From the NCBI GenBank assembly GCA_018417955.1, contig JACTVC010000006.1, positions 1,178,001 to 1,242,000 on the forward strand: a stretch of DNA of 64,000 nt, given 5' to 3'. The stretch is from Laccaria trichodermophora. Taxonomy: Eukaryota; Basidiomycota; Agaricomycetes; Agaricales; Hydnangiaceae. Positions 57,930 through 64,000 of this stretch are shown here, piece by piece (the first letter of the stretch is position 1; every line of letters begins with the position of its first letter). Under the pieces are notes generated by a model that was given only the letters and a program-made list of their open reading frames with translations, was not told the DNA's origin and ran no database searches. The position numbers were made by a program, and so were the translations under genes.

Positions 57930-58601
57930 CTAGTTAGCTGTAGTGCGAGAAACCTGGTCAGCATTCACGCACACGGCGTAGCAACAAGGATCAAACACTG
58001 ACCTGGCTCGAAAGTCCAAGTCTGGTTGGTACCCTTCCATCGACCCCAGATAGTGATGGGAGTTCCGGGGTTCGGGTTTCCATGATCAGACAAGTCGACG
58101 TTATGCCTGGTGTTCGGGACGCAAATCCTACAGAAAACCAAGCATATTAACGCGTGGTATCCATCGAATCAGCATCTACTTAAAAGCGACAACATACCTG
58201 AGAACGTTGACGTTATCCTCATCAGGCCAGATGTTCCAGCCAAAGGGGTTCGTGGATCCGACAACAGATGCGTTATCGGACGCCTCGCCTTCAATGGCGA
58301 GGTATCTCCCTGTGGCGACGCTCTTGAAGTACCACAGCCCGTTCTGGGTCGATGCTACCCACTGCGTATCATCGCGATCAATCGACGTGGACTGTTGGTT
58401 TGGCGAAATAGCTTAGTACCTTCTGGTTATCCCCACCGTGCCAGTTATATCCGGCAACTATTAAATTTCCTTCAGCCACAGAGGATCTTCTAGCATATAG
58501 TCATACGCACCAGACCTATTGTCGTGCGAGTTTAAATCGATGACGGTGTGCCCCTTCACGTTGACGATTTTGTAGATGTTACCGTCGCGAACGTCAGCCA
58601 T
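57930..58601 (-). CDS. Small beta-trefoil (ricin-B-type) lectin, copy 1
   Basis: A carbohydrate-binding protein of the fungal ricin-B-like lectin group: a lectin fold only, with no enzymatic chain. Exons 58601-58511, 58457-58420, 58361-58198, 58127-58003 and 57937-57930 give 141 aa with the frame closed. It starts MADVRDGNIYKIVNVKGHTV and contains GGDNQKW and GTNQTWTFEP, the QxW-type repeats of the trefoil, with NVLRICVPNTRHNVDLSDHG between them. It has no signal peptide, as is usual for cytosolic mushroom lectins. Such proteins are often fruiting-body or defence lectins; the sugar specificity cannot be read here. Exons 2 and 3 (38 and 164 nt) have the same lengths as in the paralogue at 63420. 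Confidence 0.85.
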
Positions 58602-59185
58602 GATTGTGTAGGATGTATCTTTATCTGATCATCTCGAGTGGGCTCGCCTTTATACGCCACGGTTCCGAATTCAAACGCCTTGGCGAGCAGCTGATCTTCC
58701 AATTATGGCCCCTCCTCAACCGCGTGAGCAGATGGAGCCAATTTGGGGCCAATGGGAAGCTCCAAGTTCATCTCCAAGATTTGCGAATGATGATGGAAGG
58801 TGCTTCCCACGTTAGGACGTCAGGACGACGTTTTGAAGTTCATTATGTTGCGTATCAAGCCATCTCTTCGGTCTTCAAAACGACAAGTTGTCGACGGAGA
58901 AGGCAGCCTTTAGTACGATCATATAATAATTTATGGGGAACATGTGGATGCGAGGTCGCGCGTATATACTTTTACATCTCCAAATAGCCCAACGTAAACT
59001 GAGGCAAGTGGGCAACAACTCTCGAGCCATATGCACGCATATACCAGCAGAAAAAGAAGCAAGAGCAGAGCTAACAATCGAGGGTGCGGTGTAAGACGAA
59101 TTCACAATAAAAACGCGAGAAAGCATGTAACACGGACGGAAAGTAAAGTGATGAATGGGAGCATGCGGGGGGAAGACATAGGTCA
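58602..59185. other. Spacer without a supported gene
   Basis: Lies between the lectin start and the xylulokinase stop. Open pieces are short and patternless. Confidence 0.4.
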
Positions 59186-61966
59186 TTAAACGATGCCTTT
59201 GATGAGCATACTCTCCAGCCGGTAGAATTCGGGAACGATGGCAGCGTACGTCATGAATGCGTCGACGTCAGGCTCCGCAACTTTGGCCAAGCCAACCTGG
59301 GCCTCAGCGTCTGCCGTCGGTAGCGCAACCACCGGTGTGAGAGGGGTTGGCGTGGTTGGCGTCCCAGAGTTTCCGTTTGCGTTCAGAGCAGGGGTGACGA
59401 CGCCAAGGTTTCCAAGCCCTAACTCTGGTGTGGTGAACGTGGTGGAGGGAGTCAGTACCGAACTTGTGCTGCTGACGATTGTGTCAACGGTTGAGCCTGT
59501 TTGCGTCCTCAATCGGGAGGATCCAGCAACGTCACTGTAGGCACCACTGCCATAAAGGCCACCACCAATGACGCCAGGGTTTACAACCTGCCCCAGGCGT
59601 CCACTCCGCTCCAACTCAAGTTCCTCGTCTTCATCCTCCTCCACAAACACGGTAGCTCCAAGTCCCGATCGATGACCATATGGTGTGCTCGTCCCGCTGT
59701 TTGCTCCACTTCCACCTCCCAAATTCAGCCCTACCCCAAGCATGCTTCCACTTCCATTGATGTTAGTCCTCAGTGGCGTCTGCGAGCTTGCCACCCATCT
59801 CTTCCCCAACAAACGCTTGATTTCATCTTCAAATCCTGCCAACCCCCCTGAACCCCATTCTCGACCCCATACCCATCGCGCGACATAAGCGCCACCAAGA
59901 GAAGCTCGTCCTGGATATCCTTGAGCAGGAGCATTTCGATGTGGGGTAACTTGAGCAGAGTCTACTTGTGTGCTAGGCACAAAGATGGGGGCATTGAATA
60001 TGTCCCCAACAAGATTGGCCACGCTGGGGAAATTGGCGGCCGCACCAGTGGCGAGGATCCTGGACGGGAGTGGGGCGTAATCGTATGGGTCAAATGGTAG
60101 CCCAAGGTTGGAAAGAGCAGCTGATGATCGACCCGACAGAGGCGGTGTTTGGCTCAAGCCAGATTTCCTAGGCCCCAATAGACCCGTTGCGATCATGCGA
60201 GACCATTTCACCCTGAATGAGAGTAACTGGCTTTCAAGAAGACAGCGCGGATTTGCGCGAAGATCACGAAACTCGTTGACTTTGATACCAGTTTCGAAAC
60301 GGTAGATCCCTTTCACCCGAGAGTATGGGTAGCTGTCACCTTGAAGGTGCCAGAAACTAAATAGCTTGTCGTCAAGCCTTCAAACGCAGTAAACTCAGTA
60401 AGTGACGAGATCACGGCATTGAATGTCGATGTGCGCACCCAATAGATCCCCCTGGTGGCACGATGGCGACAAGGCGATCGAAAGCGCTCCAACTCTTTGT
60501 ATACATATCACGTACGAGGGCACGTGGGACATCAGCATTCCTGGAAATTGTAAGTAAGATGACACCATTTCGAAGGAAAAATTACCTGCTACAGAGTACG
60601 GCAATGTATTTCCGTTTTTCTCCTGGATCTTGAGCGGGATGAGGGAATAGATTATAAAGGCGCGTAGGGATATAATGCTGTGCTGGTGTGAGTAAGGTAT
60701 CCATCGGACCAAAGGAGAGGACAGCGTCGCCTGCAGAGGGACACAAAGATAGGTATGTTGACAAATAGTCAGACGTGAATGGAGCCACAATGGTATCTGA
60801 AGATCAGATAAATAAATTGAGAGAGCAACGAGAAACAAAGAACCCACCTGGATCGAAACTGTAACGTTCCACAAGGTATCTAGAGACATTTCCAAGTCGC
60901 CTCCCCCCACCAGAGACATCAACATCCCCAAACCACCCTCTAACTCTTCTGCCCTCCTCTCGACTCCCACCAACGATGTCTAAAACACCCTCATCCCAGA
61001 ATCCTTGTCCAGGGGCGTGGCCAAGGAGGCTAGCAGCATTTGGATTGCCGCCATGAACCCACAGGCCGGTGGCGCAGGCTTCAGCCTCGCTCATGCTCGT
61101 CCACTTTCCTGTTATAAGACTCCCCAAGAATGCGCTTGCCAGCTGCAAGCGACCAGTTCTTGCCCAAACTTCTTGAGGCCAACTTTCCCGTACCCGAAGC
61201 AGCTGGGCAGATACCATGGATGGGCTCGCAGGGATTCCTAGACGAGCTGCCATGTGATCTGGCCCTCCCAGCAGTGCTTCAATGGCAAGTGAATGGGTAT
61301 GCGAAGACGTGTCTTGTGAAGTGGGTGTATTAGGCAGTGAAAATGAGTGAGCAGGAAAATGAGAATGAAGTGGAATATGTGGGTCCAGTGACGATAATGA
61401 AGGCACGGGGGACGATTTCCACCAGACGAGGGCATGCTAAAAATATACAGGGTAAAATAAATAAATCGACTGCCAGAAAATAACGTAGAACGAAGACTAA
61501 CCTGTGCAGAGCCTCCAATGCCTCTTATCCTCGTCAAGTCGTAGTTTCTGTGTAGTTTTTCGAAGAGTGTATCTGTATCACGTGATTTTACAGTGATCGA
61601 GAATTAGATCATTAGTCATTTGGCCAAAGGCAATAGAGTCCGAGCAGAAAATTTGCTTCCGCTTCGTAGTGAGAAAAGAAGGGAGAACTCACCAAGGCCT
61701 TTGATCCACATCTCTACTGGCGTCGTGTAAGCATCTCCCGGCGTCGTGAATATGCCTCCCTGTGTTCTAGACAATGATATCGTGAGATCAGCACTTCTAG
61801 AAGAAAGTCGAAATGCACACTGGTATTCTAACAACTCCGTGTCAAAGTCCACGCTTTCCACCCCTACGAGTTCAAGACTCTCATCTACAATCGAGGCTCG
61901 CAGCTGGTCCGTCGCCAACTCAATGCCCAAAAAGAGCGCTGGTCCAATTTTTGGCGTAGGTGGCAT
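59186..61966 (-). CDS. XKS1: D-xylulokinase (FGGY family) with a large C-terminal insertion
   Basis: Phosphorylates D-xylulose to xylulose 5-phosphate, feeding the pentose phosphate pathway in the cytosol. Starts MPPTPKIGPALFLGIELATD, followed by TTPVEMWIKGL, RIRGIGGSAQHALVWWK and SSLDPH in the N-terminal domain, then MAARLGIPASPSMVSAQLL, VWARTGRLQLASAFLGSL, a GDAVLSFGPMDTLL phosphate-binding segment and ILATGAAANFPSVANLVGDI in the C-terminal domain. Several short introns split the first half. The last exon (about 60316-59186) carries roughly 170 residues rich in Gly/Ser/Thr/Pro with an acidic run (EEDEDEELELE) between GRASLGGAYVARW and the terminal AEPDVDAFMTYAAIVPEF. That loop is unusual for the family. 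The enzyme call is by motif order. Confidence 0.85.
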
Positions 61967-63419
61967 TGCTTTTACGGATATATTAATGTTGGTGGTATCT
62001 TGGACGTGGTATTTCGAAGTACTTGGCGCTACGATATAAGCCGAGCGGTGATCTGCGTGGGCGATTGGTGAAGCGTTATTATGCAGGTGGGTACGACAGA
62101 AGGAACGTGAGTTGGCAATCTAGTGAGATGCGTAGGTTGTTGAAGGCGTCGACGAATGGTGACCACAGTCTGCGTCACTTGTTGTAATGCTGCAAGAGAA
62201 GAACGATGTCGTAGAAAGACTGCAGCCGAAAAAAAGATGGCCCCGCAGAGTTCGAATTCTCAGGCTGTTCGCTGTCTCCAAGAGCTGTCCATCAGACTTA
62301 CATATTACGTAACCATTCAATCGCAATTTTACACCACCAACTCCAGTCTCCCTTCATGCATGTAACCACATGCCCTCAAGTCTCGTTGAAAACTCGCGGC
62401 GTTCTTTGGCACCCTGCTCAGTATTGAAATGGCTTTTTGTCGGTTGGCCCACTTTCAAATCATCTGGTGTTGGGATCAGGGCCTCCCTGCCGTTAGTACA
62501 ACGTTGCGCCACGATGTCCAGGTGATCTGTCTTCAATCGAAATGAAATCTTGGCGTGCAACAGGCATAGTCTGGAGCTGGAGTTCTTTTATACCCCAGCA
62601 TACATTGTGAGGATCGTGGTCCACTCTTACAACTACAATCCTATGCAATCGACCAGCCTCGGCCGCCCGAACGCCTCAATATTACATAGATCGGTGCTAG
62701 TGTGCCCCTTGAACCCCCTAAGGTCGAACGACTCTCTTTCCATGGGCCCGGGGTATCAGCGCATTTTTTGCACTTGGTGCTTCTCTACGTCGTCCCATCG
62801 TTTTTTGTCGCTAGAATGTATTTTGCTCGCTGTGGCGACCAAATCCGAGTTCTGGAGCGCTCAACAATGTCATGGAACTGGATACACACATTGCGAAGTC
62901 TTGATTTTTCGAAAGCTGGACCTGCTTGCATTGTGCTTTTGCTTCACCTGGACTCCGAGAGAGTGGCGATATCGACACTCCCCGTGGACAGTTGGTTTTC
63001 GCTTGCTTGTGAAAGGATGCGCTAATATGTTATCAAACTCGCCTATCTGGATGCACACAACCTCATTTGCATTCAAATGGTTCCTGCGCCAACATTACGA
63101 CTCAACTCACGCGTTCAAAGCGCTCTTTTGGATTGAGGCAGGCCGCTGTATTGATTCTTGAAAAACAAGCCTCCATGTTGGGTATCAAAGTGAGCGTATG
63201 GATCACCGGTTGTGCGTCTTTTGATTGCCCATAGTTAAACGGCAATCCAACATCGTTATACTCACCGGGGGACGATCGAGGCCCGAGGCTTATCGGCCAT
63301 GACATAAAAGACGTCCCATCGCAATTTAAGCTTTCTGCTCGGGCTTTAAAAGCATGTAAAGAGCGCCTTCGTCCTCAGCTTTTCATCCCCCATCTCATTT
63401 ATCAAGCCACCTTTGAAAA
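61967..63419. other. Long spacer, no supported gene
   Basis: A 200-codon open stretch on the plus strand (62550-63161) has no good start, no domain and poor codon pattern, so I leave it out. The last 100 bp is the promoter side of the lectin at 63420. Confidence 0.45.
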
Positions 63420-64000
63420 ATGGAGATCGTTCAGTCTGGTTTGACCTTCAGAATCACCAACGCCAGGTCAGGAACAGTTTTAGATGTAGCTAGCGACAAG
63501 ATTTCTGGTGAGTATTTGCTACTTTGAATTTAACAGAGCGGGACCTAACGAGGTACCGGTGTAATAGTTGTTGGGAACCAGTGGATACAGGGAGAGAATC
63601 AGAGTGTCAGATTTTTTTCTTGAGAAGTCGTCATCGAAAAGCAAATATGAACTCATTTCGATATCTAGTGGATTACGACCTGGACCGGCAATAGCTGGAC
63701 AATTCGCTCCTCTTTGTCTGGGCTATACGTCGGTCTGGCCGGCTCAGCTGCTGATGGGACTCGTCTTATAGCCAGTGCCGCGCCCTTCCAGTGGGATATT
63801 TGGCATGATACTGCAGATCCCAGGACGTACCGGTTCGCACCCACCTACCGTCCCTTTGATTGAGCCGACTTCACGCTAATTTCGGAGCAGGATTTTTGTT
63901 CCAAACACCCATTTCAATTGGGACCTCTCGAGCCATGGAAGTTCGGCTCCCAATACACCTACCACCCTCTGGTACACCTATGAAGATGACGCCGTTCACC
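63420..64000 (+). CDS. Beta-trefoil (ricin-B-type) lectin, copy 2, cut by window end
   Basis: Exons 63420-63507, 63568-63605, 63669-63832 and 63891 to beyond 64000. Starts MEIVQSGLTFRITNARSG. Shared features with the copy at 57930-58601: the GENQSW (QxW) element, LSGLYVGLAGSAADGTRLIA, and IFVPNTHFNWDLSSHGSSAP in the place of ICVPNTRHNVDLSDHG. Exon 2 and 3 lengths (38 and 164 nt) are identical in both genes, so they are paralogues from a local duplication. The two are oriented away from each other with the xylulokinase between them. The 3' end, including the last QxW, lies outside the window. Confidence 0.8.

Noticed and set aside
62550..63161. 203-codon open stretch on the plus strand
   Set aside because: No ATG at its start, no domain, irregular codon pattern and no intron structure like the neighbouring genes.

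Overview
The window reads as nuclear DNA of a mushroom-forming basidiomycete (Agaricomycetes). The case rests on genes cut by many 45-60 bp introns, a chromodomain Ty3/gypsy element, a TET/JBP dioxygenase gene, an OTT_1508-type deaminase, RecQ-like helicase copies and a BED-finger transposase-like gene. The order is an inference from gene content; the species cannot be read from the sequence.

Layout. 0.3-2.4 kb holds a divergent G-protein alpha subunit (+). 2.4-4.9 kb is gene-poor and carries a 185-bp tandem array. 4.9-15.7 kb is a repeat-derived island on the minus strand: a broken RecQ-like helicase fragment, a degenerate copy of a gene-junction block, an unknown protein, a complete 14-exon transposase-like gene, and an OTT_1508-like deaminase. 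15.4-19.1 kb is an ankyrin-type gene (-) split by a 2.3-kb element with terminal inverted repeats and a TAGT target duplication. 19.3-37.6 kb is one TET/JBP-like gene (+) that has taken two insertions: a 2.65-kb inverted-repeat element in an intron, and an 11.7-kb Ty3/gypsy chromovirus in an exon. The retroelement has LTRs that look identical, a CTTAC target duplication, an uninterrupted gag-pol and an extra 866-codon gene of unknown function between pol and the 3' LTR. 38.1-39.7 kb is an intact gene with a proline-rich repeat N-terminus. 41.0-43.1 kb is a pair of truncated repeat-family genes enclosed by ~54-bp inverted repeats.

From 43 kb on the window looks like ordinary host chromosome: GPI13-type ethanolamine-phosphate transferase (+), an F-box protein (+), an APC amino-acid/choline-type permease of 21 exons including several micro-exons (+), a Fus3/Kss1-type MAP kinase (-), a proline/acid-rich unknown (-), a small beta-trefoil (ricin-B-type) lectin (-), a xylulokinase (-) and a second lectin paralogue cut by the window end (+).

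The genes do not form one pathway. The main story is the contrast between a mobile-element-rich, gene-breaking left half and a housekeeping right half. The most unusual items are the extra ORF in the fresh gypsy element, the doubly invaded TET/JBP gene, the two elements with unfamiliar inverted-repeat ends, and a G-alpha with a non-canonical switch II. Gene models were spliced by eye. For the G-alpha, transposase, deaminase, permease, MAP kinase, F-box and lectin genes the exon lengths add up to whole reading frames.
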